From Dactylonectria macrodidyma (lineage: Eukaryota > Ascomycota > Sordariomycetes > Hypocreales > Nectriaceae): a DNA stretch of 64,000 nt. Of the stretch, positions 1 through 10,736 are shown piece by piece. The stretch spans positions 4,216,001 through 4,280,000 of the forward strand of contig JAGMUV010000001.1 in the NCBI GenBank assembly GCA_020744425.1, in the 5' to 3' direction. How positions within the stretch are numbered: position 1 is the stretch's first letter; the number at the start of each line of letters is the position of its first letter. The notes under the pieces are model-generated. The model searched no databases and was not told where the DNA came from. It saw only the letters and a list, made by a program, of their open reading frames with translations. A program made the position numbers and the translations under genes.

Positions 1-453
1 CAATGTCCCGCCCTTGCTCGATCTCCAGGGCCAAGCTACGACCAATTCGGCACTTCTGCTACTTGTGCCCCTTTTACCGTCAAATGGAACCCCGAGCGGG
101 GCCTAAGCCGCATCCCCTTGGGAGGATTTTCTAACCAATGAGCTTGATTGTCATGCGAGGAGGCTTGTTTTGTTGAAAGACGCCAATCCCAAAATGAGCC
201 AGGTACACGTAACTTTCCTTCTGCACGATGTGATTGGCAAGCTGTCACTCATATGACATCGGCACTTTCCGAAGCAAGCGCCGACCACGGAAGTTGGCTG
301 AAATGTCACGATTGGTTCAGTGTATTGCCAGAGGCGTTGATAGCTCGTTCCTGACCACTAGACTACCTGGGACCAAGATTCTTACTGTAACCAGCTTCAT
401 GCAGTCAAAATACATTCATCATCGAGATTCTCTAAGAAACCCTACTTACCTAG
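1..453. other. left flank of the copia element, no gene seen
   Basis: Normal-composition sequence ending at the first base of the copia LTR. Only short overlapping open frames are present, without recognisable motifs. I see no gene here. Confidence 0.5.
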
Positions 454-704
454 TGTCACATCTATCAACTGTTGAGACTGAAGATAAAGTCTCAAAGGCT
501 CGGATCTCTAATAAACCGGTCTCAAAGACCCGGCTTCCTAACAAGCCGGTCTCGAAGACCCGGATCCCTTGGGATCCGGTCTACCGAGAACCTTATCATA
601 GCTATGAGGGCAACCTACAAATAGGTCTGCCGCGAGCCCTCAGTTAGATAGAAATTAAGAGCTTCTACTTACATCACAATGCACCCTTCCTATCAGATGC
701 AACA
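454..704 (+). repeat. copia 5' LTR
   Basis: 251-bp LTR, TG...CA ends, 250/251 identical to 5969-6219. It contains three tandem imperfect 30-bp units (494-523, 524-553, 554-583), each ending in an ACCGGTCTC or GCCGGTCTC-like block. Confidence 0.95.
494..583 (+). repeat. three 30-bp tandem units inside the copia LTR
   Basis: Three consecutive 30-bp units share the pattern AARGVCTCGG/CCCGG...CCGGTCTC. The third contains a GGATCCCTTGGGATCC palindrome. The same array is in the 3' LTR. It lies in the probable U3 region and may bind a regulator, which is inference. Confidence 0.75.
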
Positions 705-719
705 GTTATGAGCCCGGTT
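704..719 (+). promoter_or_regulatory. copia primer-binding site (initiator tRNA-Met half-molecule type)
   Basis: Directly after the 5' LTR the sequence GTTATGAGCCCGG is complementary to the anticodon stem-loop region of initiator tRNA-Met (anticodon CAU), not to a tRNA 3' end. Drosophila copia and yeast Ty5 prime from this internal region of the initiator tRNA. Confidence 0.75.
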
Positions 720-886
720 TGCCTATAGCTGAAGCGGACGATATTCTTTGATCAAGCTGTATCATCAGACCCTTATCAAACCTATCTCCCTTCCTTCCTA
801 GCCTAGGCTTGCAACCTAGCTTCTTCAAGCTAGTCCTTCCAAACTAGGTTATCAACTTCCGCTGTTGCTCGCAGTCATCTATCGCG

Positions 887-3800
887 ATGGGCGTTGCTGA
901 TACGGAAGCCTCTTCCTGGGCCAAGCTCAACGGGCCTAGTGATTGGAAACACTGGATAGCCAGCATCCGGAAATCGGCTACTACGAAGGACGTCTGGGAC
1001 TTCATTGACCCTTTTAAGGAAAACAAGAAGTCCCTAGCCCGACCGGTCTTTCCTACAGCTGCAGACATCAAGCCTGATGCGACTAGGCTGTCTGAGCTGA
1101 CCCCAGACCAAAGGATTGACCTTAATGGCCTTGAGAAACAGTATCTCGAAAACGTCCGAATCTACGAAAAACGCCAAAAGGCCCTATCCGCTATCCAAGA
1201 CCGGATCATCCTGACCGTCGGCAACTATCGAGATGTCATCGACGATGAAGATGACGTTGCAAAGGAACTAGCCCTCCTACGGGCCCGGATCCAGCCAGCT
1301 ACCTGGTTCCATGAAAGAGAAGTCCTTGACCGATATCGAACAGCCCTCAAGGGGCCCGGCCGGACTAAGACTAAGGACTGGGTCACAAGCTGGCAGAAGG
1401 TCCTTACGGAAGCCCGTAATCTAGGCCTTCCTGACTCCAAGGGTCTCAGACCAACCCTAGACTTCCTAGAAGCTGTCAGACCGATGGACCTCACCTTCGC
1501 CGATATCTGGATGAATAAGATCCAATATAAGGCATCAAAGGGCAAGAAAGACTGGGAAGCTAAGATCCCGGACGGTATTGAGATCAGCGAGCTGTTCGAA
1601 AAACAGGCTACAGAGACGAAGGCACCGAAAGGGTCCTTTTCCACGTTCCAGAAAACCGGCTCTTCTAAGCCTGCCGGATCTAACGGATCCGAGGGACCAA
1701 AGACCCCCTGCCTCTGTGGCAAACAGCATTTCTATTCAAAATGCCCTTACCTAGTTACTTCTATCCGCCCGGCCGGATGGAAGCCTAACCAAGACATAGA
1801 ATTCCAGATCAATCAACAGCTCGAAGACCCTGCTACGAAACAACGGGTAGATCGAGCTCTGCAGAGACAGAAGCCTAGGGATACCCAGCCAGGGGCCCCA
1901 AAGGCCACTACAGACAACAGGGATGAAGGCTACATCAAGGGCAGCTCCTTTGCCGGCCTTTCCCTTCAGACCACACAGCCGCCGGACCAACAGCAAGGTC
2001 AGCAGCTAGGTCGGCAACCGGAACAGCAGCCGGCTCTAACGATCCTATCTACGGCTTCCGTCATAACCGTTCCAGGGAGGGTTTATCCGCTCAGGGACTC
2101 CTTTATCCTTGATTCCGGGTCAGACACACACATCTGTAATAACCTCTTACGCTTTTCATCCTATCAGCCCTCTAGGAACCCCGAGCCTATCTTTGCAGGC
2201 GGATCCGAGCTGCAAATCCTAGGCTACGGTCAGGTCAACCTACGGCTTGAAGACGGGCTCTTCCAGCTCAGACGGGCAGCCTATATCCCGGGTTTCCACA
2301 CGAACGTTGTCTCGCTAGATCTTATGATCCTAGCCGGATACAACTGGAACCCGAAAACAGGGGCCGTCTTCCAAGGGATAGAGACTATCTTCTATACCCG
2401 ACGGTACCATCGCCAACAAGTCATCGAATTCAACGAGGTCAGACCGATCTCGGCCACAGCAGCCGCCGCAGCCTCTGCCGACCAAGGCAGACCAACGGGC
2501 CTGCTAGCAGCAGCCGCAGCCTCTTCCAAAGACCCTAGGGCGCCTCAGACAGCCGAATCCATCCTCTGGCACCAACGTCTAGGCCACTTGAACGCCCGGG
2601 CTCTTGAACATCTTACGGATCAGACCCTAGGGGTCCGTATCAAGGGACCTATCGCAATAGACTGCGAAGCCTGCTCCCTTGCCAAGGCTAGCAGACAGGT
2701 CTCCCGACGAAGCCCGCAGACAATAGCTCCGAGACCCTATTGGAGGGTCTACATCGACCTCTTTAGCTTCCACACAAGCTATGACGGAAAACAGGCTGCC
2801 TTGCTGATCAAAGATGAATACACAGGCCTAATCCACATCTATCTTCTATCCGATCAGACACAGGATTCAGTCCTAGGGGCCCTACAGGCCTTCGTATCCT
2901 ACATCCGGACACAATACGGGCTCCGGATCTGCCGGATCCATAGGGACAACGACAGGGCCCTAGGCATCCGATCGATCAATTGGATGACTGACGAAGGGAT
3001 CGAGGACGAACCCTCGAGCCCTCACAACCCGGCTCAGAACGGCCCTGCCGAACGATCTGGGGGGGTAATAGCTCCTAAGAACAGGTCTATGTTACTAGGG
3101 TCTAACCTGCCGCCCGATCTCTGGTCCGAGGGTTGGAAAACAGCTGTCTTCCTATATAACAGATCGCCCCAACAGGCCCGAGACTGGAAGACCCCCTTAG
3201 GGCTGCTAATTTCCTGGCTTCAAGACCAAGGAAAGGACACCGGATTCGTCTCCAGACAGCCGGATCTAACGCACCTTAGGGCCTTCGGCTGCCGGGCCTA
3301 TCCAATGACTACGGAAGCTTTGAAGAGCACTCAAAAACGGGACCTAAAGACAGCCGCCCACGCAGAAATCGGCTACCTAGTTGGATACGATTCGAACAAC
3401 ATCTTCAGGATCTGGATCCCGGAAAGGTCAGAGGTCCGGAGGGTCAGGGACGTCACATTCGACGAGAAAACCTTCTATGATCCTAAGAACCACCCAATCC
3501 CTCAGCCAATTCGACAGCCTAGGGTGCGGTTCCTGCTTCCAGCCCACATTGACAGCGATAGTGATGAAGACGAGGAAATCAGGTCAACGATCGAGGTAGC
3601 CCTCGATGACCCTGATCAGCACGAACAGCCCGATCAACATGACCTCGATAGGTCAGACGGACCCGAAGACACGGACCCGGACGACGCTACGGACCGTACC
3701 GAAGCCACACCCGATCTAGCTAATCCGGACAGTCCGGGCAGCCCGGATCCGGAAGACCTAGCGTTCCAAGATCTAGATCTCAACGAGCAGGAAGACAAGG

Positions 3801-5821
3801 ACTCTGACGACGACGATGACGAAGATCCCTATCTTCCGACCCCACAGACAACGGCACCGCCATCCGAAAGCCCGGATCCTCCATTTTCTACGCCGCCGGA
3901 ACAGCCCGGCAGCCCAACTAGCAGGCAACCTAGCCCGGAGCCGACACAGACGTCAGAGCCGGCTAGACGAGGGGGCCCACGAGGACCGCGAAGACCGTGG
4001 CCTGCTGCGTCTCGAGCCTCAGACCGCATCAGGGGCCAAGGAACCGGCCCAGCAGACGAACCAGCTATCGATCCAATCCGAAAGGCTAGCTTTTTCAGCA
4101 GCTTCTTCAACGGAAGGGAAGAAAAGCTCCACAGACGGAACCTTCCGCCGGAACCTAGGACTTTCAAAGAGCTAGAAAATCACCCCTTTGGCCGCCAATT
4201 CAAGCAGGCCTGCGAGATCCAGATGAGAGACCTGTGGGGTCAAGGGACCTTTGAGGCTGTTCTATCCGAACAGGCCAAAAAGACCCCTATCCCGACGACC
4301 TGGGTCTTTAAATACAAGACGGATAAGCATGGGTTCCTTACGAAGTTCAAGGCCCGGCTCTGTGTCCGAGGGGATCTTCAGCCCCTTGACGACAAAGAGA
4401 CCTATGCAGCAACCTTAGCAGGAAGGTCCTTCCGGGTCCTTATGGCTATAGCAGCTAAATTCCAGCTAGAGGCTAGGCAGCTAGACGCAATCAACGCCTT
4501 CACCAACAGCCCACTAGACGAAGAAGTCTACATCCGCTGCCCGGATGGATTCAAACGGCACGGATGGAGTCTACGGCTACGAAAGGCCCTATACGGGCTA
4601 CGCAGATCACCCTTACTGTGGCAACGAGACCTCCTTCAGACCTTCCAGCAGCTAGGTCTGCAGCAGTGTGCAGAAGACCCTTGTATCTGCAACAACAGCT
4701 GGCTGACCGTCTTCTTCTACGTTGACGATATCGTCTTGCTATATCGAACAAAGGATCAGCTAGCTGCTGAGACCCTGATCAATAGGCTCAAACAGCGGTA
4801 TCAGATGCAGGACCTTGGGGACCTTTCCTGGTTCCTAGGGATCCGAATTCTAAGGGATAAGCTAGCTAAGAAGCTGTGGCTCTGTCAGGACTCATACATC
4901 GAGAAAACAGCTGCCCGCTTTAAGGTCAAGCTAACCGACGATTTCAAAGGAAACCCTCTACCAACCAACGACCTACGGAAAAACCCGTATCAAGCCCAGC
5001 AGGACCAGGTGATCCTATTCCAGCAGAAAGTCGGATCGATCAACTACATCGCAGTCATCAGCCGGCCTGACGTAGCTAAGGCCGCAGCCCGGCTAGCAGA
5101 ACACTTACTCAATCCAACGGAAGACCATCACCGGATCGCAGATAGGGTCATCATCTACCTCTACGCAACCCGATATCTAGCTATCCAATTCAGCGGTCAA
5201 AGCTCTCAAATACCGATCATTCAAATCGCAATTCCAATAGCCGGATCAGCAGCCGGATCAGCAGCCGCCCCGGGCCCGGCCGATCAGACGGATCAGGACC
5301 TCGAATTCCTAGTTGCATCAGACGCAGCCTTCGCAGACGACCCGAAGACCCGGAAATCGTCCCAAGGGATGATCATGACTCTGTTCGGCGGACCTATTAG
5401 CTGGAAAGCCGGGAAACAGGATACAGTTACAACTTCATCTACAGAAGCAGAGCTCCTTGCTTTCACACACACAGCTAAGGAAGCCCTAGCTACCCAACGG
5501 CTATTCCAACAGCTAGACCTTCAGCTAGACCAACAGCTAGTCATTCAGTGTGACAACCAACAGACGATCCGGCTCATCACTCTGCAGATCCCGCGGATCC
5601 GAACAGCCCTACGGCACGTTGATATCCACAGCTGTTGGGCCCGGCAGTCCTACTTCAATGGATTATTTCAAGTCAAATACACGAAAACAGCAGAGATGCT
5701 AGCAGACGGTCTGACCAAGCCCCTGCCTGGTCAGAAATTCGAACTCTTCGTCAGACAGCTAGGACTTATTGATATCAGGAGTCTAATCGAGACACAGATC
5801 GAGACAGATGACGAGGGCTAG
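887..5821 (+). CDS. Ty1/copia Gag-Pol polyprotein, intact
   Basis: A single 1644-residue frame encodes Gag and all Pol enzymes in copia order. Near residue 275 is a compact zinc-knuckle-like motif (CLCGKQHFYSKC). The aspartic protease active site DSGSDTHIC is near residue 409. The GAG-pre-integrase HHCC finger starts at WHQRLGHL (about residue 561). The integrase core carries HRDND and HNPAQNGPAERSGG (about 713). A long Asp/Glu-rich linker (about 890-1000) precedes reverse transcriptase, with NAFTNSPLDEEVY, LYGLRRSPLLW and the catalytic YVDDI at about 1278. RNase H follows, with SDAAFADD (about 1478) and SSTEAE (about 1517). All catalytic residues expected for the family are visible. The start is the first ATG, 182 bp after the LTR. 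There is no frameshift between gag and pol, so expression is probably as one precursor. Confidence 0.96.
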   Translation: MGVADTEASSWAKLNGPSDWKHWIASIRKSATTKDVWDFIDPFKENKKSLARPVFPTAADIKPDATRLSELTPDQRIDLNGLEKQYLENVRIYEKRQKALSAIQDRIILTVGNYRDVIDDEDDVAKELALLRARIQPATWFHEREVLDRYRTALKGPGRTKTKDWVTSWQKVLTEARNLGLPDSKGLRPTLDFLEAVRPMDLTFADIWMNKIQYKASKGKKDWEAKIPDGIEISELFEKQATETKAPKGSFSTFQKTGSSKPAGSNGSEGPKTPCLCGKQHFYSKCPYLVTSIRPAGWKPNQDIEFQINQQLEDPATKQRVDRALQRQKPRDTQPGAPKATTDNRDEGYIKGSSFAGLSLQTTQPPDQQQGQQLGRQPEQQPALTILSTASVITVPGRVYPLRDSFILDSGSDTHICNNLLRFSSYQPSRNPEPIFAGGSELQILGYGQVNLRLEDGLFQLRRAAYIPGFHTNVVSLDLMILAGYNWNPKTGAVFQGIETIFYTRRYHRQQVIEFNEVRPISATAAAAASADQGRPTGLLAAAAASSKDPRAPQTAESILWHQRLGHLNARALEHLTDQTLGVRIKGPIAIDCEACSLAKASRQVSRRSPQTIAPRPYWRVYIDLFSFHTSYDGKQAALLIKDEYTGLIHIYLLSDQTQDSVLGALQAFVSYIRTQYGLRICRIHRDNDRALGIRSINWMTDEGIEDEPSSPHNPAQNGPAERSGGVIAPKNRSMLLGSNLPPDLWSEGWKTAVFLYNRSPQQARDWKTPLGLLISWLQDQGKDTGFVSRQPDLTHLRAFGCRAYPMTTEALKSTQKRDLKTAAHAEIGYLVGYDSNNIFRIWIPERSEVRRVRDVTFDEKTFYDPKNHPIPQPIRQPRVRFLLPAHIDSDSDEDEEIRSTIEVALDDPDQHEQPDQHDLDRSDGPEDTDPDDATDRTEATPDLANPDSPGSPDPEDLAFQDLDLNEQEDKDSDDDDDEDPYLPTPQTTAPPSESPDPPFSTPPEQPGSPTSRQPSPEPTQTSEPARRGGPRGPRRPWPAASRASDRIRGQGTGPADEPAIDPIRKASFFSSFFNGREEKLHRRNLPPEPRTFKELENHPFGRQFKQACEIQMRDLWGQGTFEAVLSEQAKKTPIPTTWVFKYKTDKHGFLTKFKARLCVRGDLQPLDDKETYAATLAGRSFRVLMAIAAKFQLEARQLDAINAFTNSPLDEEVYIRCPDGFKRHGWSLRLRKALYGLRRSPLLWQRDLLQTFQQLGLQQCAEDPCICNNSWLTVFFYVDDIVLLYRTKDQLAAETLINRLKQRYQMQDLGDLSWFLGIRILRDKLAKKLWLCQDSYIEKTAARFKVKLTDDFKGNPLPTNDLRKNPYQAQQDQVILFQQKVGSINYIAVISRPDVAKAAARLAEHLLNPTEDHHRIADRVIIYLYATRYLAIQFSGQSSQIPIIQIAIPIAGSAAGSAAAPGPADQTDQDLEFLVASDAAFADDPKTRKSSQGMIMTLFGGPISWKAGKQDTVTTSSTEAELLAFTHTAKEALATQRLFQQLDLQLDQQLVIQCDNQQTIRLITLQIPRIRTALRHVDIHSCWARQSYFNGLFQVKYTKTAEMLADGLTKPLPGQKFELFVRQLGLIDIRSLIETQIETDDEG

Positions 5822-5958
5822 CAGAGCCCGATTTCCTTCTATCAGTCTTTTCCTTCAATTTCCTATCCCTATTTTCCTAGCCTACGCAACAACCGTCCTT
5901 CCAACAAGGGCCATTTTCCTATATTTCCTATCTATTCAGTTTGAATCCCCATTCAACC

Positions 5959-5968
5959 TGGGGGGGTA
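5959..5968 (+). promoter_or_regulatory. copia polypurine tract
   Basis: A run of seven G followed by TA lies immediately before the 3' LTR, the position of the plus-strand primer of LTR retrotransposons. Confidence 0.75.
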
Positions 5969-6219
5969 TGTCACATCTATCAACTGTTGAGACTGAAGAT
6001 AAAGTCTCAAAGGCTCGGATCTCTAATAAACCGGTCTCAAAGACCCGGCTTCCTAACAAGCCGGTCTCGAAGACCCGGATCCCTTGGGATCCGGTCTACC
6101 GAGAACCTTATCATAGCTATGAGGGCAACCTACAAATAGGTCTGCCGCGAGCCCTCAGTTAGATAGAAATCAAGAGCTTCTACTTACATCACAATGCACC
6201 CTTCCTATCAGATGCAACA
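5969..6219 (+). repeat. copia 3' LTR
   Basis: 251-bp partner of the LTR at 454-704. The only difference seen is C versus T in the AGAAAYCAAGAGC/AGAAATTAAGAGC segment near position 6171. Confidence 0.95.
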
Positions 6220-6790
6220 CTTTCGTCTCTTCGCTTCGCTTCGTTCCTCAAGGCAATGCGAGATCTCAAAAACCCAATCAGCGCCACGCCAACATGCCCA
6301 TAACCGCAGAACAGTGTTAGCTAACCGTAAGGCCATTCCCTCTTTAGACTTAATATCGCCATGTAAAGGCTGCGTTACTTATAGTAGCATTGCGTACGAT
6401 GCAAGTAGCTCGTGCTGTGTTGGAATCGAACTGTTTCATCAGTGCTTGGTCCCGAGGTAATTACCGGAGCGCAAGTAGTTGGGTTTGTGGGTTGATTCCA
6501 CGCCGAGGGAGTCATCTATTGGCAATGAGGGATACGAGATCTGGTTTTCAAGTAAGATTGACCTCCTTCGGACACAAGGGCCCCCTGTTCCCACTCTGCA
6601 ATTGGATCGCCCACATGCACGTCAAGCAATGACCAATGAAATTTCTTTGATAATTTGTTATTTCGGTTGCATGAAAGGGATCACCCAAGGTGGCATTGCA
6701 CTCATAAACAGTGCTTTTCACTCATCGCCGGTGAGACGCTGCATCTCACAGGCAGAAACGAACATCCTAGAGTTGAAAATGCTTCACGCT
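6220..6790. other. intergenic, no gene seen
   Basis: Sequence between the copia element and the stop of the minus-strand SDR gene, probably including its 3' UTR. Short frames show no protein-family motifs. Confidence 0.5.
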
Positions 6791-7711
6791 TCAGAGCTCA
6801 AGTCCTTCAAGTTCCTTCTGGGTGTATGCCCAGAGCTTGTCTCCTAACTCCTCACTCTTCGACAATGCACTGCCGCGTCCGGGAATCCCTACTGGTTCAT
6901 AGTACTCCCCATTAACGACCCCTTTGGCCGTCGCTGCCCATAGTTGGGACTTGGCGCCCTCTTCGACCTCCACACCAAAAATCGGTACGATAACGGCCTG
7001 GAAGCCCCTCATGAGGAGATTCCCGCCTCCAGTTTGAAGATCGGTTTTGACGATTCCAGGGTGGACAGATGCAAAGGTAATCTGCGGCCAGTGCTTGGCG
7101 CATTGTCTGGTGTAGATGAGGTTGGCGAGTTTGCTCTGTCCGTACAACCCGTTTGAGGATTCGCCTTGTCCGTTGCGGACGCTGCTGAACTTGATGCCGC
7201 CGGAGACACTGTACTTGTGGGCAGTGGACGACAGTGAAATCACTCTGACGTCTGATCCGGGCTTCTGGGTTGCCGTTTGGAGAAGAAGTGGCTGGAGGAG
7301 CTTTAAAAGCAGAGCGTGACCCATGTGGTTCACTCCCCAATGCTTCTCGTACCCCTTCTCTGTGATGCCGGGGGCGCCGCCCATCACGCCAGCATTGAGG
7401 AGAAGTATGTCTAATCGAGAGACATTGTTTCGGAAAGTCCGAGCCGCGGCTTTGATAGAGTCGAACGAAGCAAGGTCGAGCTGAAGAAACCTGACAGAGA
7501 TGCTGGGTGCCAAGCCTTTAACCTCTTCGATGGCACTTTTGGCTTTCTCCTCGTTGCGCGCAGCAAGCCAGATCTCGGCAGGGTTGTGCTTAGAGAGATC
7601 CAGAGAAGACTGTTTACCCAGCCCAATATTTCCGCCAGTGATCAGAATGATCTTGCCATCTAAACGGGGAATGTCTGTGGCGGGATTGAAAGCTTTGTTT
7701 TTGGGGCTCAT
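6791..7711 (-). CDS. short-chain dehydrogenase/reductase (retinol-dehydrogenase-like SDR)
   Basis: A single-exon 306-residue protein of the classical SDR superfamily, predicted to be an NAD(P)-dependent oxidoreductase. The Rossmann dinucleotide motif TGGNIGLG is at residues 25-32. NAG is at 106-108, where the family usually has NNAG. The active-site serine is in SLSS (about 160-162), followed by YGQSK with catalytic Tyr190 and Lys194. No signal peptide or strong membrane segment is obvious. The length fits fungal retinol-dehydrogenase/WW-domain-oxidoreductase-like SDRs. Its ATG lies 712 bp from the ATG of the divergent regulator gene at 8424, so the two may share a promoter region and the regulator may control it. 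The substrate cannot be told from sequence. Confidence 0.93.
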   Translation of the reverse strand: MSPKNKAFNPATDIPRLDGKIILITGGNIGLGKQSSLDLSKHNPAEIWLAARNEEKAKSAIEEVKGLAPSISVRFLQLDLASFDSIKAAARTFRNNVSRLDILLLNAGVMGGAPGITEKGYEKHWGVNHMGHALLLKLLQPLLLQTATQKPGSDVRVISLSSTAHKYSVSGGIKFSSVRNGQGESSNGLYGQSKLANLIYTRQCAKHWPQITFASVHPGIVKTDLQTGGGNLLMRGFQAVIVPIFGVEVEEGAKSQLWAATAKGVVNGEYYEPVGIPGRGSALSKSEELGDKLWAYTQKELEGLEL

Positions 7712-8423
7712 GTTGATATGAAGAAGTTCCAGGAAAAGAGAAGAATATCTCCAGCGGCTACGATCTTGAAGATATGCAAAAGAAGTTCAAAAAGGTCCGG
7801 ACGATCCTGGTGACGGTGATCTTGTAAGACTCATGTGTTGTTTGGAATGGTCTGCCAGACTGACGAGATTGGGTCACCCGATATTTATAGCGTTGTCCAG
7901 GGTGTCACGATCAAGGCCATCGGAAGCACCCATTGTGTAGTGGCGGACTTTGTGTCGACCAAACAGATCGTAATATTACCAATCTGTACGTATGAGTACA
8001 CCATAAGAAATGTAAGGTCCAAGAACTGTGGCCGTGGTGTGAGGCGGACGTTGAGTGTGAAGGTGACCACCGACACCAAGGCACTCAAGCTTCGAGGTAC
8101 AGCCAATCAACGTGCGCAAATCCCGAGCAAGCCAATGGCAGCCCCCCCTGACAAAGCCCGACAGGGGGCACTAGCTCCAACCTTTTCCTGGGGCCCCGTA
8201 GCTTCGCCCGATCGGGGACCAGGCTGGCGGAGTTTGGGTGCCTCAAAAAGCCTTCTGACTCGTGGCCAATGGCTGCCACGCCTTTCCGATCGGCTTCATC
8301 GGCACTCCACTCCATCCTTTCTCCGAGTGACCCAAGAAATCTCCCCCAGTGACTCCAGAACCACGACAAGATTTTGTCAAGAAAATCAAGAAGACTGCTA
8401 CAGCCTACAGCCATCAGCCAGGC
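7712..8423. promoter_or_regulatory. divergent intergenic region between SDR and Zn2Cys6 regulator
   Basis: 712 bp separate the two start codons. It must hold both promoters. The open frames crossing it have no recognisable motifs. A CGG triplet pair typical of Zn2Cys6 binding could not be assigned with confidence. Confidence 0.45.
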
Positions 8424-10281
8424 ATGCCCATGGGGTTCGAAGTGACTCCCCCGCTGCAGGCCCCATCGACGTCCGGGCTCGGTGGCAAACGAAGGAAGAA
8501 TTCCAAGCATGGCTGCCGAACCTGCAAGTGAGCACACATTGACCGCGGGGCCTGGGCGGCCAATACCCGCCTGCGGTTTCCGAACGGACCCTTCACGCAC
8601 ACGATCTAACTCCAATGCTAGAATTAGAAGGGTCAAATGTGACGAGGGCCGACCTGGTTGTCGGCGCTGTATGAGTACAGGACGTTTCTGTGAGGGCTAC
8701 GGGGTCTGGGGAGGCGGCACATCCCACAGATTCGCAGAACTTACCAAGGTTCCCATGGCCACCAGGACCCTACGCGACCTGTCCTCCCTATGGTGTATGG
8801 GACTCACGTCAGATATCGAGCGGATTACCTTCGATTGGTTTCGGCACCGAGCCATGTTCAAGTTGAGCGGCGTCTTCAGCTCCCGCTTCTGGGACTCACT
8901 AGTATTGCAGGCATGTTCGACGAATCCTGCAGTGTTGCATGCCGTCCTAGCCTTAGGGTCCGCTCACAAAATGGAGATGCAAATTCCTCCATCGAACTCT
9001 GGGGATTTATGCGCCAAATCCCGACAGCAACAGATGCAGTTCACCTTACAACAGTACAACAAGGCCATTGCATGTGTCCAGCCATTGCTCTCCAGGACGC
9101 AACCGGACATCCAGTCCAGCCGGGTGGTTCTTATTGCTTGCATGGTGTTTGTCTGTCTTGAGCTCCTGCAAGGGCGATATATCGAGGGCATCAAACACTT
9201 GTGCAACGGGATGGTCCTACTGAACCAGCTCCGGGACACCTCACGAACCTCTATGTCGACGGGCACGCTTCTTTTGAGTCACGCCCAAGATACGGTCGAC
9301 GACAGATACTTGATCGAAGCTTTTTCCAGTCTCTACTGCCAGTCCTTTATTCTCGGACAGACTTGGGGGTTTCCAAGACAGTCTTTCGTCATGATGGATG
9401 AATGCGTCATGAAAGGGGCTCCTACAACCTTCTCTTCCATCAGTGAGGCCAGGTTACACCTATACAGTCTCTATGCGGACATAGACCGATTGAAGACGTA
9501 TTATGATCATACGGACCATCGCCAAAAAACACCAAGAGCCCTCTCTGCAAGACAGCGTGACATTCAAAGGCGGCTTTCTCTTTGGGAGCAGTCGTATCGA
9601 ATCTCGAGAATCGCCCTTTCGTTACAGCTCAGCGCCAGAGAATCCCTCTGTTACCCACTTCTGAGGATTCATCATACCGTGGCCAACATTCTGGCTGCAA
9701 CCTGTCTCTCCTCAGAGCAATGTATCTTTGACGACTTCATGCTGATCTTTGATTCTATTCTCAGGCAGTGTGAAGACATTCTCGACATCGCCGCCCCATT
9801 TATAACCTCAGACTTAGCGGCCGGTTTCTGCTCGGGGCGTTTCAGCTTCACTACTGACATGGGGCTGATTCCGCCTTTGTATTTCACAGCTCTGAAATGC
9901 CGGAGTCCAACTGTCAGGCGGAAGGCTATCCGTCTGTTGGACGCCGGGGCACACAAAGAAGGCGTGTGGAATGGGCACATCGCCATCCGCGTGGCCCAGC
10001 AGGTGATCACCCTTGAGGAGACCGTAATCGGGAACAACCCTGTTCTCGACTGCAGATCGTCTGATCTGACCGTCCCCAGCGCTATGCACTCAAGCTTACC
10101 GGGGATGGAATCTGGTGGCCTGAGCATTCCGGAGTTACAGCGCATCCATGCAGTCGACGTAGATCTCACTAACTACCAATCGGGAATGATCTCTCTGCGA
10201 TGCACAAGAAGATCTCAAGATGGTGAATGGGAGGATATTTTCATACCAATTACTATGGAAGAAGACAGGTCTAGACAGTAG
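8424..10281 (+). CDS. Zn(II)2Cys6 fungal transcription factor
   Basis: Two exons, 8424-8527 and 8622-10281, give 587 residues. The 94-bp intron 8528-8621 has GTGAGC at the 5' end, CTAAC as branch site and ATGCTAG at the 3' end. It splits codon Lys35 inside the zinc cluster, and splicing restores C31-x2-C34-x6-C41-x6-C48-x2-C51-x6-C58. A basic stretch (KRRKNSK) precedes the cluster, as usual for DNA-binding nuclear regulators. The long C-terminal part lacks catalytic motifs and resembles the fungal-specific regulatory domain. The ATG at 8424 is the first in frame after the stop at 8328; an unspliced start at 8482 would lose the first two zinc ligands. It is divergent from the SDR at 6791-7711, its most likely neighbouring target. 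Confidence 0.9.
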
Positions 10282-10736
10282 AGACAATGTCACAAATTCT
10301 CATAGTGAGCCTTAGCGTGACCAAATTACATGGTAGCTCTAGAAATTTATGCTTGTCACATTCTGCTACCAAGGCACTTTTTATCAAGATAGTATTGGGT
10401 TAGAAATGCGTTACTTCGGCTATTGAAATTTTCCAAAACCTGGACAGCCACCTTCCCCTGTTGCATAATTCTTGTCAAAGGGGCAGGGGCGGGACGCTTC
10501 CTCCTCAACTTTGCGATTCTACAACAAACACTGAGGGTACCTGTTAAATTTGAGAGTGAATCTGATCTGTATTCTCCTCTGCTCTTCCCCCTTCTTTTCG
10601 GAGGAGCTATATCTCTTTCATAATGTTCAAGGGAGACCTGAGGTCTCCTTCATCCTCCTAACTTCTCCACTCTTCTACAGCTGATACAGATGAGATGGTA
10701 AAGGGATGCTTAGGGCCCAGAACTTGCTATTAAGCT
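10282..10736. other. intergenic, no gene seen
   Basis: 3' side of the regulator gene. Nothing recognisable apart from short frames. Confidence 0.5.

Larger units (their letters stand above)
454..6219 (+). mobile_element. complete Ty1/copia LTR retrotransposon
   Basis: A 5766-bp element bounded by two 251-bp LTRs (454-704 and 5969-6219) that begin TGTCACAT and end GCAACA. The LTRs differ at one base, which indicates recent insertion. A primer-binding site follows the 5' LTR, a G-rich polypurine tract precedes the 3' LTR, and one uninterrupted gag-pol frame lies between. No RIP-like stops are visible, unlike every other transposon in the window. The 5-bp flanks (CCTAG before, CTTTC after) do not match, so a target-site duplication is missing; inter-element recombination or a flank deletion could explain this. 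The element looks potentially autonomous. Confidence 0.95.

Noticed and set aside
8349..8531. A 60-residue frame starting upstream of the Zn2Cys6 gene
   Set aside because: Its first codon is GTG. The sequence is exon 1 of the regulator, starting at ATG 8424 and spliced at 8527.
8482..8621. ATG at 8482 as start of the regulator
   Set aside because: It lies in another frame and reads through the intron, giving a cluster without its first two cysteines; splicing gives a perfect Zn2Cys6 motif.
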